Assembly (NCBI GenBank): GCA_963576735.1
Contig: OY755173.1
Span: 6,728,873-6,792,872 of the forward strand
DNA length: 64,000 nt
Direction: 5' to 3'
Origin: Bedellia somnulentella
Taxonomy: Eukaryota; Arthropoda; Insecta; Lepidoptera; Bedelliidae
Shown in pieces: positions 33,650-44,036 of the stretch (the stretch's first letter is position 1; the number at the start of each line of letters is the position of its first letter). The notes below the pieces were generated by a model. It did not search any database. It worked only from the letters and a program-made list of their open reading frames with translations, and was not told the origin of the DNA. A program made the position numbers and the translations under genes.

Positions 33650-33906
33650 TTGCCGTGTAGTGTCGATTTAGAATAACACTACCCCATTTCTACCCGTGGG
33701 TGATCGTAAGAAGCGACTAAGGGTTTAGGGGCTTTTTAAGTGATTTCTGGGCGAAGTGGTTGGAGACCCGTCACCAAAAACATTTATTATTACCATCTTT
33801 CCCCCAATCAACTTCCAAAAGTGGCTGAGGAATTCCTCATTCCAAAGCTCTGGCTACCCCGTTAAGGGATTTATAGCCGTGAGTATATGTATGTATGTAT
33901 GTATGT
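33650..33906 (+). repeat. SINE-B copy inserted into an RTE-like LINE
   Basis: Full length: tgccgtgtagtgtcgattta to a (TATG)n tail. It is flanked by aagaaagatag (33639-33649) and aaaaaagatag (33907-33917), a direct repeat of 11 bases with one mismatch. The intact LINE copy at 39506 has aagaaagataga in the same place, so SINE-B landed inside a LINE copy. Confidence 0.85.
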
Positions 33907-34184
33907 AAAAAAGATAGAAAAAGAAATATTAAGATGGTTTGGGCACATAGAGAGGACGGATAGTAAATTGATAAAAGAGATTTATAGAGCCAATATGGAT
34001 GGTTATGTTAGTAGAGGACGACCTCAGACCTCACATTTGGACCATATAGCGAGTTTGTTCAAAAGCGTCTGAAGTATGATGAATGAAAGAGCATGTATGA
34101 TGTTTGTCAGGATCGTACACAGTGGCGATCGATAGTCTTTGTCTAACCCAATGGGAACTAATGTCATAAGTATATGTATGTATT
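33907..34184 (+). pseudogene. RTE-like LINE 3' end, decayed
   Basis: The C-terminal part of a LINE reverse transcriptase ORF is visible as EILRWFGHIER and RANMDGYVSRGRP, but it breaks after about 60 codons. The 3' end is ggatcgtacacagtggcgat, ccaatgggaactaatg and a TATG tail. Compare the better copy at 39506-39872. Confidence 0.75.
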
Positions 34185-34366
34185 TTATTTGTGAGTGTAA
34201 CCTCGTTATTTGATCTCCGGGTCGTGCGATCTCTGTAACCGAAACACCACGGAGGTATCTATAGTTAAAATCGTTAGTAGGTTTAAATAGTCATTTTTGA
34301 TATGGCGGTATAAATTTGCGAGATATAATTTATTACATCTTAAAACAGTTACCTGCGGCTACCAAT
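34185..34366. other. Intergenic, no gene recognised
   Basis: No feature recognised. Confidence 0.4.
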
Positions 34367-34484
34367 AAATACATATTCTTAATGCTATGAATCCCAAAAA
34401 AGGGCAGCCAGAGCTTCCGATTCTGAAAAATAAAGCTAGTTCCTCTTGGAAGTCTAGTGAGGTAAAGATAGTAAAACAAGGTCC
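34367..34484 (-). repeat. SINE-B 3' half, diverged
   Basis: The atacatattcttaatgctat tail end, an aaaagggcagccagagctt block and a gaggtaaagatagtaaaaca block. The 5' half is missing. Confidence 0.6.
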
Positions 34485-35188
34485 CTTATTTTACATAAGG
34501 GTCCTAAAATACATCTAGTTTCATGAACAAAACTTTAAAGTTATTTTATCACCTTTTTGACCTTAGGATATACAGAGTAAAACATAATCTACGTTTTTGT
34601 ATCTCTACAATATTAGTTATTAGACACTTACGGAACTAAACGTAAAAAAACTTATCCATTCACTCGTTCCTAGACGCCATATAATGACTTTGGTGAGTTG
34701 TAAAGTAATCCAACGTTTTAGCAGTATCTTTACAGAGACGGACTAAGGACTAAGGACACTGATTTGATTTTCTACCGCTCGCAGACCAGATAACTTGATA
34801 GTATATATAAGGATTCTGTGGAATCATTTTAAAATATCACTTAACAATTTTCCTAGCATCATATCAAATGAAATGTGAAATGTAGTTTTAAAACCAATGA
34901 CATCATCTCCAATAGAACAAATTAAATGATCTATGTTGCAGACGATGCAAAGATACTAGGATAAATATAAAGTAAACATGAATTGTTGGAATCACTTTTT
35001 CAATTATAGTCCATCTCTTCAACACGATGGTGGTGGACTTTCGTGAGGTACATGTTTCTACTATATAGTATAGAATAATATTTAATAACTATTACTTTTT
35101 CGGTTCATTCTCCTTATCGAGGCTTTTGGAATATTTTGGGTTCGTAAGCCAAAAATTTATAATTAAGAATAGCCATCTTTTAACTATT
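34485..35188. other. Intergenic, no gene recognised
   Basis: AT-rich; no gene or complete repeat recognised. Confidence 0.5.
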
Positions 35189-35431
35189 CATACATACATA
35201 CATATGCTTAGGACTTCAAATCTCTAGAAGGGATAGCCAGAGATAAGGAATCAATCCCTAAGCCACTTTTGGAAAGATGATTGCGGAAAAGATGGTAAAA
35301 TAAAAGTTGTTGGTGATAGGTCTCCAACCGCATCGCCCAAAAATCCTTTAAAAGTCCCAATACCGTTAGTAGCCTTTTACGTACACCCACCTAAAGAAAC
35401 TTAGTGTCATTCTAAGCCAACACTACACAGC
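35189..35431 (-). repeat. SINE-B copy, full length
   Basis: (TACA)n tail, atatgcttaggacttcaaat, the full body, ending ctaagccaacactacacagc. Confidence 0.88.
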
Positions 35432-35624
35432 TATTGAAGTTCATAAATTACTAAAAACCTATATTATATTTCTTGAAACACCACTCAAAAGCAAGATATA
35501 AACCAAATCCGAGCCTGCACTAGGAGCAATCAGTTGACAAATGTAAGTTTTACGATATCGCGATTACATTGCGAATGTATGCACAATACTCTAGCGGGGG
35601 ACTTGGTAAAAAGTGAATTGAAAC

Positions 35625-35730
35625 CAGCGAATAATTGAAAAGGGGATCCGTCGGGCAATGTCGCCGCCGCGGGTGGGCCCGCTCGTGCCGTAAAAACCGA
35701 ACTCATCTGCCGACTCAATTACTCCTCGCG
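35625..35730. other. GC-rich island in the gene desert
   Basis: gatccgtcgggcaatgtcgc followed by cgccgcgggtgggcccgctc in AT-rich surroundings. No gene support. Candidate noncoding regulatory DNA by composition only. Confidence 0.25.
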
Positions 35731-35953
35731 CTCATAGCCTAGGTTAATCTTTGCTTTATTAATGACATGCCTCTGCGGTGTGGTCTCTTGATGATGCAGC
35801 AACGGTAGCCTTCCTTTGCCTGATGTCTCTATTTCCAGCGCCGGTTTTTATACGAGTTTCCTTTGACACATTTGAAACTAGTACTTAGTGTTATTGTGGT
35901 TAGTTATTTGTTTGCTGAAGGTGTAGAAGTTAAATGTTGTTTTTTTATCTATA

Positions 35954-36314
35954 ATAACATAACATAAACGTTCACGCCGAATATCCCCGAAGGGGTTGGC
36001 AGAGGTACTAATACTTCTGAGCATCACGTGACTTTGTCACCTGGTGTTCAGAGTACCCACGTTTTGCATGGACAGTGTACTCACGTGATAGGGGGCAGGC
36101 CTATCGTCATTTTGTACGAATACACTGTCACATGACTAAGTACAACTCAGCCATGTGGGTTTCCTCACGATGTTTTCCCTCACCGTTAACAACCATGATA
36201 AATTAACCACACATATGTCTTTAGAAAAGACAAATTGGTGTAGGCCCGACCCAGGATTTGAACACTAGTCGTTTGCACGATAACCGAGTGTTCTACCCAC
36301 TGGGCTATCACGGT
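35954..36314 (-). repeat. SINE-A, full length
   Basis: All parts are present: ATGTT-type tail, ccccgaaggggttggc hairpin, body, B box and A-box head (ending plus-strand ctatcacggt). Nearly identical to 23244-23616. It abuts the Helitron that starts at 36319. Confidence 0.9.
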
Positions 36315-36318
36315 ATCT

Positions 36319-36787
36319 TCTATACTTATAATAAATCTGTAGAGAGGTCAATTCTGTACATTAAATATATATACCTATTATACCTATTCAATAAAAAAAG
36401 AATCATAGAAATCGTTAGAGAAACACCGAAATTATACATATAATAAGCCATTGCGCCCGTGACCAAAACCAAATTTTTACTAATTTACATATAACATACT
36501 AGATGGCGCCAGTAGTTGCATCCTACATCACGTAATGATTTATTTTTTAGATTGTTATAAATACTTCAAGCGTTTTATTCCAAAATTTGCTATTAAACGG
36601 AAATACTGAACCGTTCATTGAAGCGCTTTCAAAATCACCAAACTACACTGTTTAGGGAGTGCTTTAATTTTAATAAATTGAAAACATTGTGCTGAATTTC
36701 ACAATGCTTGAGCAGTGACTGAAGAAAGAAACCTCAGATATTTAAAAAAAACAACGCTACCCGTACGAAGCTGGGACGATCCACTAG
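36319..36787 (+). mobile_element. Non-autonomous Helitron, internally deleted sister of 29835-30816
   Basis: Same 5' end TCTATACTTATAATAAATCTG and the same 3' end with acccgtacgaagctgggacg and CTAG before T. About 500 bp of the interior of the 29.8-kb copy, including the TGTC repeat, is absent. The base before the TC is T here, so the 5' junction is less clean. Confidence 0.75.
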
Positions 36788-36843
36788 TAGAAAATAAAAT
36801 GTAAGAATTCGTTCTTCATTTATATGAATGATACCTCCAACCT

Positions 36844-36930
36844 GTACTCACGCCAAATCACCCAAGATGAAATAGAAATCCCTCAGTCACATTGGGAAGT
36901 AGAGTAGAAAAATTATATTGTAAAAAATAT
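36844..36930 (-). repeat. Diverged SINE-B fragment
   Basis: tgtactcacgccaaatcacc then atccctcagtcacattggga and gtagagtagaaaaat. Only a loose match to the family 3' half. Confidence 0.4.
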
Positions 36931-37117
36931 ACTCATAAATATACGAAATCAGACTCAGAGATTTATTTTTAAGCTGTGTAAAATTATTTACTTTTGTTGC
37001 ATGGTGTAATGAACGCTTAGTCTTTTCGGAAGATAATTTTGGTAAAATATTATAAATTTTACATTAGGACTTTTTGAGAACTAAACTAAGGTGAATTAGT
37101 TATGATTCCGATTAATG

Positions 37118-37370
37118 TTGTGTAGTATCGGCTTAGAATAGCACTTCCCCGTTTCTTCCCATGGGTGTACGTAAGAGGCGACTAAGGGTATTGGGATTTT
37201 TAATGGATTTTTGGGAGATGCGGCTGGAGACCCATAACTAACAACCTTTATTTTACGATCTTTTCCTCACTTAACTTCCAAAAGTGGCTGAGGAATTTAT
37301 AATTCCTTAGTTCTGGCTACCCCTTCTAGGGATTTATAGCCGTGAGTATATGTAATGTATGTATGCATGT
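37118..37370 (+). repeat. SINE-B copy, full length
   Basis: gttgtgtagtatcggcttag through ccttagttctggctacccct, the ttctagggatttatagc hairpin end and a TATG tail. Confidence 0.88.
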
Positions 37371-37945
37371 TCCCATTAATGCAAAAAAAAGCATAAAATG
37401 AACAAAATGTGGCTGTACAACCGACGATAAACAATGTTTAAAATCCTTCGTAATCAAATCTGTATGAACAAAATAGTTTCCAAATAATGTGTAACCTGTT
37501 TAGTAGAGGGCTGACGTCTATAAATCTGGGCCTATGTTAAAGGGTCTTAACTAGATTTGCGGTGATTATCTCCCTAGCGGCCCTCTAGCTTAATTTATTG
37601 GGATCAAGTGACTGGGAGCAGTAATTCTAAATAATTCAATATATATTCAATTAAGATTTTGTTTACTTTTCAAACTACTAGCTTTGTGAGGGAGTTTTAA
37701 AAATAATTTCTTATTTATGATACTACAGTAGAAGATCAAGAAAATTAATGCGTTAATTCTGGACTAATACTACCATGAATTCAAAGTCCATGATTCAGCG
37801 CTTAGAAATCTAGCTGCTGGGGAGTCAATGATGAAGGAAAGAAATATTAAATTATGCTGTAAATCCTGTTTGGTTTTTCGCCGTAAACAAAGCTCGTAAC
37901 ACAGCTTTCAGAAAATATTAGAAACACATTAGATTTTTTTTTATG
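37371..37945. other. Intergenic, no gene recognised
   Basis: No gene or repeat recognised. Confidence 0.45.
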
Positions 37946-38182
37946 TACCTACATACAATATTTATATATATACTCACGGCCATAGATCCCTAGAAAGGGT
38001 AGCCAGAGCTTGAGAATAAGAAATTTCTTTGCCACTTTTGGAAGTGTGGGGAAAATATTGTAAAACCAAGATTGTTAGTGATGGGTCTCCAACTGCATCA
38101 CCCAGCTTTAAAGTTTTAAAAGCCCTAATACAAAATACACTAAAGAGAAATGGGGTAATACTATTTTAAGCTGACACTACAC
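37946..38182 (-). repeat. SINE-B copy, full length, somewhat diverged
   Basis: atatactcacggccatagat at the tail side, then atgggtctccaactgcatca, ending ttaagctgacactacacat. Confidence 0.8.
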
Positions 38183-38699
38183 ATAATTTTCAGGTAAAGT
38201 CATATTTGTATATTGTACTGATCATAGATAATTGTATACTGATCATACATGCACAACCGTGGAATCACTGGCTTCAATTTTTCATTAATAATAGTTTTGA
38301 GGTCAGGGGTCTATATTCTCTTGAAGTAAGATTAGTTAACCTATTTTCCTATATGTGCCTAATATTGAAAATATCAATACAAAAAATTGTACTTGTAGCT
38401 TGCTACCTGGCCTATCCTAATATGTGTTTGATGGTTTGATGTATTGCTGTGGGTTATGAATATTTTTTTTTTACTTATTTATTTATTAAAGTGTTAAAGA
38501 TGGATGAAAGAAATTATGTCCAATAAATCTATTAGAGCCAATTATTTATTCTAAAGTTATAGCTTACGCTTACGACTGTGTTGAGTAGGAAACTTTTTTT
38601 GCACAAAAAAAGAGAAAAAGTTATACGGTAAACGGAACTGAAAATAGCCAAATATCAATTCAGTTGGTGTCCGAAAGGGTCCAAATGGCGGAGCATGAT
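38183..38699. other. Intergenic, no gene recognised
   Basis: No gene recognised. The 77-codon ORF at 38206 is unsupported. Confidence 0.45.
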
Positions 38700-38936
38700 G
38701 CTGTTCTAGTTCTTATTACACTTTGACAGCGAATGCTGGGTGTGTTGTAAGCGAAGCTTGAAAGCGGGGTGAATGCAGTAGAGATGAGATCCTAAGATAT
38801 GATAAGATGGTTTGAGCACATAGAGAGGTGAAAGTAAATAGGTCAATGAGTAAATAAGATATTTGAAGCAAACGTAGATGGTAAGGTCAGTCGAAGACTG
38901 AGACAAGAATAAAATGTATGAGAAGATTGGTGAATA
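38700..38936 (+). pseudogene. RTE-like LINE 3' coding part, left half of a split copy
   Basis: The stretch ttgacagcgaatgctgggtg matches the YGSECW-type region near the C-terminus of RTE-like ORFs, then agatggtttgagcacataga corresponds to RWFGHIER. Frameshifts and stops are present. The copy is interrupted at 38937 by a DNA transposon and resumes at 40706. Confidence 0.65.
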
Positions 38937-39494
38937 TGTCGCAGGAAAATCGTCAAACTCGTTAACTTATAAGTTACCTAGGAAACTTGTAAGTTGACGG
39001 AAATCCGTCAAACAGCATGCGAATTTACATCTTACCTGATAGGTTTTAGGAAACTTGTAAAATAACGAACTCACCTCAGTAAAATTGTAAGTAGGGATAA
39101 TTTTTGACAAGTTTCCGAGTTTAAAATTCTGTATTTTAGGAACTTTACAAGTTTCCTGAATCCCGCTAGGAAAGTTGTCAATGCAGCGCTGACGGCGCGA
39201 AGAGAGGGATGTTAGTGAATGCGGATTGGCTGGCGGCGGTCACGTGACGTGACGCATTCGCGCGTCTTTTCAACTCGACAATCGAAACTAATATTTTTCC
39301 TTGCTTTGCTAATGCTAATCTATTAATTTGCTATTATTTGCTTTTACTGACATAAAATTAAAAAGTTTTAAGAATATTTATTAAATATAAATTGTTTGAG
39401 TATATATCGTGATACTTTATTGTTATATAGCATGAAAACCTTTTATATTACCGATACATACATACATACTATACTTGCGGCAATAAATCCCTAG

Positions 39495-39881
39495 ATAGGG
39501 TGGGTGGATGTTATTCGTGAAAGGTGTGGTGTAAAAGATGATATTGTAAGAAAGATAGAAAAAGGAATGTTGAGATGGTTTGGGCACATAGAGAGGATGG
39601 ATGACAGTAAAGTGGTGAAAGAGAACTATAGAGCCAATGTGGAAGGTAATGTTAGTAGAGGACGACTTCGGAGGACAGATTTAGATCAAATAGAAAATGT
39701 GCTCAAAAAAGCAGGTGTCCGAAGTACGAAGAATAAAAGAGCATGTATGAAGAGATTGATGGATGTGAATGAAGCTAGAGAGGTTTGCCAGGATCGTACA
39801 AAATGGCGATCGATAGTCTCTGCCTACCCCAATGGGAACTAACGGCGTGAGAATATGTATGTATGTATGTATAGGGTGGGT
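39495..39881 (+). mobile_element. 5'-truncated RTE-like LINE with target-site duplication
   Basis: The insert 39506 to about 39872 is flanked by tagggtgggt at 39496-39505 and 39872-39881, a duplication of 9-11 bases, depending on how the tail is counted. It ends in ccaatgggaactaacggcgt, gagaatatg and a TATG tail. This shows the LINE's true 3' end. Confidence 0.85.
39504..39842 (+). pseudogene. C-terminal fragment of an RTE-like LINE reverse transcriptase ORF
   Basis: About 110 open codons continue a LINE ORF whose upstream part was never copied. The product includes MLRWFGHIERMDDSKV, YRANVEGNVSRGRLRR and VCQDRTKWRSIVSAYPNGN. The RWFGHIERM block with a C-terminal DRxKWR stretch is a recurrent tail of insect LINE ORFs. 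I favour the RTE group because of the YGSECW-type sequence in the sister copy at 38700, but the clade is not proven. Only the last part of the protein is present, without reverse transcriptase catalytic residues, so it cannot be active. The apparent start Met is not a real start. Confidence 0.8.
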
Positions 39882-40705
39882 AACCTGACCGTCGGAATAA
39901 GAAAGTTCTTAGCTAGTTTATAAAGTTAAAGGGGAAAAGATTGTATTTGATATAAAGATTATTGGCGATAGGTCTCCAACCGCATCGCCTCCAATGACAT
40001 CCATTGTTATAGGTTACCGCCAGAAATATGTTAGTGCTATTCTTAACCGATGCTTGTAAGATTTTAAATTCTAACAAATTTACTGCATTTATAATATTTT
40101 ACACCGCGATTGTCCTAAGAGGAAACCAAAGGCTTTTAAGTGATTGTTAGGTGAAGTGGCTGAATACCCAGCGCCACCTTCTGATTTTAGTAGTAATTCA
40201 CTACTGTAATGTGAGTGTATGAAAAGCAAGTCAAAAGGTTGGTTGATTAACGAATGGAAACTAGTGTAAAAATCCGTCATCGTAATAAATTATTTGTAGT
40301 TTACGTTTATTATTTCGTAAGACTAACGGCCAGGAAACCCTTCCTAGTCCAGTTCCTCATTTATATTTGAAAATATCACAACAGTGTCATTACCTGAAAT
40401 CCATGCTTTTTTTCTTTACTCAACTCACATCTTAACCAATCATCATAAGTAACTTGTTCTATTAACAATTTCACTAGCAGCCATTAGAAGGCTTACAAAT
40501 TTCCTAAATTATAAATTCAAAACTAGGAAACTTGTCAAAAATGATCCCCACTTACAATTTTCCTGAGGTGAGTTCGTTATTTTACAAGTTTCCTAAAACC
40601 TATCAGGTAAGATGTAAATTCGCATGCTATTTGACGGATTTCCGTCAACTTACAAGTTTCCTAGGAAACTTATACGTTAACGAGTTTGACGATTTTCCTG
40701 CGACA

Positions 40706-40830
40706 AATATAAATAAAGAACAAGCCGGAACAAGGAAGCAGGGAATGAGGTTTGCCAGGATTTTGTACAAGTTTTCGAACATATTAGTCTCTGCATACTC
40801 CAATGGGAACTAATGGCATATTAAGTATGG
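40706..40830 (+). pseudogene. RTE-like LINE 3' end, right half of the split copy
   Basis: Resumes the LINE: gaggtttgccaggattttgt, then ccaatgggaactaatggcat. Together with 38700-38936 it makes one older LINE copy. Confidence 0.65.
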
Positions 40831-41880
40831 CAATACTGAGGCTGAGGTGTGTCTATGTCTAACGCTGATGTTCTAGTTAACCGTTTTCTGAATTTATAGT
40901 CATGAATACAGGTCGTCGGTAGGTTTGTGGATTAAATTATTGTTACTCAATAATTTGTGAAATTATGTCAATTTTGAATATTTATTAAATACATATATGG
41001 TGGCCATGTGGTAAAATGAGTCCAAACTGTTTGCTTGTTGTTAATGCATAGCTATCGCACGAAAGGTATATTTTTCATGCATTCAGGCATCGTTATTCGA
41101 CGATGAATGATCACTACATAGTATAAATATAGTTGCTCTTCGACAAAGTCTGTGTAATCTAAGACTTCCTCTAATAAACCGAGCAACGGATTTTGATGCA
41201 GTTTTCACTAAGATAGAGTATTTGTCAAGGAAGGTTTTTATATAAATGAAAGGGTATGATAAATGACTCCTATATTGATCGATAGTCAATTAATGAGACG
41301 TCATCACATAAAAAACATATATAATAATATCACGGTGGGAAAAGTTCACAATATCCACATCTAAAACTTATTCAATCAACATTCTCGTATGAAGATAATG
41401 ACATACATTTATCTGTTAACCTGCTGATCGGCGAATTACGCAAACTCAGTTGAAAGGAAATGGTATTAAAATTATCGATATGATTACCTATCTCCTGTAG
41501 AAGTCGGTACAACGTTATATTATGGCGCGCCTAATTAGAGTATTCTCGTATTTGCACACACCATTAAAGTAAATCTTCAGAAATTGTAACTGTATATGCT
41601 GTTGTGGTTTTCTTTGGTATCGTTTCCCGTTAAACTATCGATATGAGTGTTCAATTTGAAGGTGTAATTATATAACCTTAGTGTTTTTACTAGGCTGTGT
41701 ATAATTGAAATGATATTCTGAGATGCTGTTTTCACTGACATATATATTTATATTTTGAGTGTATTAATTTATTCGATTTGAATACATGCCGACTCGCACT
41801 TGGTCGGTTTGTTAATTTAATAATTTTATACACCTACTTGGCAGGATTAATGGCTATACAGGATTAATGGCTAATAAGCC
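40831..41880. other. Intergenic, no gene recognised
   Basis: No gene recognised. A direct repeat caggattaatggcta occurs twice at about 41842-41872. Confidence 0.45.
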
Positions 41881-42110
41881 ACTTCTGAAGGGCAAGCACG
41901 AGCAATGTTTAAACTAGTTATCGCGTGGGATAAAGCAGCTAAAATAGCGCTGCCCTGCTGAAGGGCAAGCACGAGCGCTATTTTATCGACACGATAATGG
42001 TTAGAATGAGATGGCAGTATACGATACTAAGTAAGTGCGTAAGATATGGCTACTTTATCCCACGCGATAACTAGTTTAAACACGGCTCGTACTAGCCGGG
42101 CTGGTAGTAC
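41881..42110. mobile_element. Small foldback element
   Basis: Inverted arms at 41906-41939 and 42049-42082 (tgtttaaactagttatcgcg and its complement) match at 33 of 34 bases by eye. Inside are a second inverted pair (aaaatagcgct / agcgctatttt) and a direct repeat ctgaagggcaagcacgagc at 41885 and 41958. No ORF. Outer limits are uncertain. Confidence 0.65.
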
Positions 42111-43629
42111 AATAGGTAATCGCCAACCAGAACGCCACCAATAACTTAAAAAGACACAAATATGCTACTCTTGATCTGAGTAAAAACTTAAATTTTACAA
42201 AAGGTAGTAAGCTGACGGAGATCTAAATTCCCCAGTTCAGTAAAATATAAAATTAAAAACAGGATGACTAACCCTCCAGTCAATCTTTTTTAATGTTTCG
42301 TTGGCGAATATATCTAAACGGTGCTTGGCTATGATAAGTTATGAACCCACTCAAATTTCAAAGTGGGTAATACGCGGCCCGCCACACGTGTGGACACTTT
42401 CCAGGAAGCAGGGAAAGACGGTCAGAACTCGGCGGTCTTTTTGACGGCTAATTTACATTTTGCGAACAGTTTTTGTTGAAACACTGTTTGGTCAATCAAT
42501 TTTAATTGATGACGCGTCTTTTGGGCTTTCTTAGGGTTTGCTACTCTGTTCGAATGTGTTACTAATAGCATCGGTAAAACATGCGATTCCTTAAAGTATA
42601 GTAATAGTTTAAAATAAATTAAACGAACAACTAAAACACATAAAAATAATGTAAGAACCTTTGTTGTTTTCAATTAAAAAGTTCAAATTTAAAAACATAA
42701 TTCTCGATGCTTAAAGTTTTGCTAAATATCCACAAATAAGCATATTTATAGAAATAGAGTTAGTTGTTCCTCATCATAACTATTTCCTCTCAACATCACA
42801 TTTGATCAGCAAGTACTAGTGCCCCACTCAGTATCATTACAGCTCATAGATGTGCTCACAGAGGTTTCGAGCATATTTGAAATAGTATTATTTGAATATG
42901 GTTCATCAGGCGAGTGGGTTGGGACAATAACGACTACTATCATAATAGTAGCTGGTACTAAAAGCTTCGTATGCCCTCCGAAGCACAGCTCCCACTTATT
43001 GCCTACCTTCGAGAGAGTGATTCTTTATTTGTATTCGAACACATGTCACACTTTTATAGTTACATTTATTTCTGTTTAACCTTCGGAAAGACTTTGTTGC
43101 GTGGGCCAGCGGAAACGAAGGTAGTTTGCAACTTTTTAGCACTACGTCTGCGCCGGTCGTTGTAAATCACATTTTAGACCCCTTTCAGTACTAACTCGGT
43201 ATTCTTCGAACTCACATTAATCTCACATATTTCAATACTCCAAAGGAGACTTTCAATCGAAGCGTAATTTTATAACTTGCAAGTAAATACTACGTTTACC
43301 CTCGAACGAAAAGATAACTTTGTAACACGTCAGTAGAAGTTTGCGATATACTCGTATGATAAACCATTGAAGAAAAAATAAAAATGAATGAAGTGAACTA
43401 TATAGGTAACTAATTAACGTTATATATAACTATTTAATATAAACATTGTTATTTAAGTTTACTTTACTATCAAAAATTACTGTAGTGGATCATGGTCTTT
43501 CATAGCTCATGTCATGAGCTATTAATATAAATAAAATAAAGAAACAAAATAAGTTATTAGATTTAAATAAAATTTGGAGACTTTTTTCCGATAGGTATAT
43601 ATAAAATTTCGACTTTAAGTTTCTTGATT
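42111..43629. other. Intergenic, no gene recognised
   Basis: No recognisable gene. ORFs at 42819-43165 have no recognisable domain. Slightly G+C-rich patches at about 42365-42430 and 43090-43165. Confidence 0.45.
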
Positions 43630-43639
43630 ATTCGACAGA

Positions 43640-43839
43640 CATACACATACGTACATATTCTCACGCCGTTAGTTCCCATTGGGGTAGGCAGAGACTATCG
43701 ATCGCCACTTTGTGCGATCCTGGCAAACCTCTCTAGCTTCATTCACATCCATCAATCTTTTCATACATGTTCTTTTATTCTTCTTACTTCAGACACCTGC
43801 CTTTTTGAGCACATTTTCTATTCGATATAATTCTATTCT
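43640..43839 (-). mobile_element. RTE-like LINE 3' end, 200 bp, with target-site duplication
   Basis: The plus strand shows a tail (acatacgtacatattctcac), gttagttcccattggggtag, gatcgccactttgtgcgatc and then coding similarity to the 39.5-kb LINE C-terminus. It is flanked by attcgacaga at 43630-43639 and 43840-43849. A very short, recent-looking 5' truncation. Confidence 0.85.
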
Positions 43840-43936
43840 ATTCGACAGAGCAGCACTATATTTACTTAGCAGCTGACTTATTTGCAACAGAAATAATAAA
43901 AAATGACCTTAACTGGTGATCAGACCTCCCTTAAAA

Positions 43937-44036
43937 TATAACATAACATAACATAACATAAACGTTCAAGCCGAATATCCCCGAAGGGGTCGGCAGAGGT
44001 ACTAATACTTCTGAACATCACGTGACTTTGTCACCT
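43937..44036 (-). repeat. SINE-A 3' end only
   Basis: A (ATAAC)n tail, aaacgttcaagccgaatatc, ccccgaaggggtcggc hairpin, ending after tcacgtgactttgtcacc. The rest is absent (5' truncation). Confidence 0.8.

Larger units (their letters stand above)
39454..40054 (-). repeat. SINE-B copy split by a LINE insertion
   Basis: Minus-oriented SINE-B: the tail and hairpin end at 39454-39505 and the rest at 39873 to about 40054. The LINE at 39506-39872 separates the halves. The body is rather diverged. Confidence 0.7.
38937..40705. mobile_element. Non-autonomous DNA transposon with about 190-bp inverted repeats
   Basis: Ends are TGTCGCAGGAAAATCGTCAA and its reverse complement. The inverted repeats extend about 190 bases with few mismatches (left 38937 to about 39125, right about 40518-40705). 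Inside each arm the motif taggaaacttgtaa recurs in both orientations, as transposase-binding subterminal repeats do. AATA flanks both ends (38933-38936, 40706-40709) and may be the target-site duplication. The superfamily is unresolved. It carries two later insertions, SINE-B and a LINE. A G+C-rich patch with gtcacgtgacgtgacgcatt lies at about 39185-39270. Confidence 0.8.
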
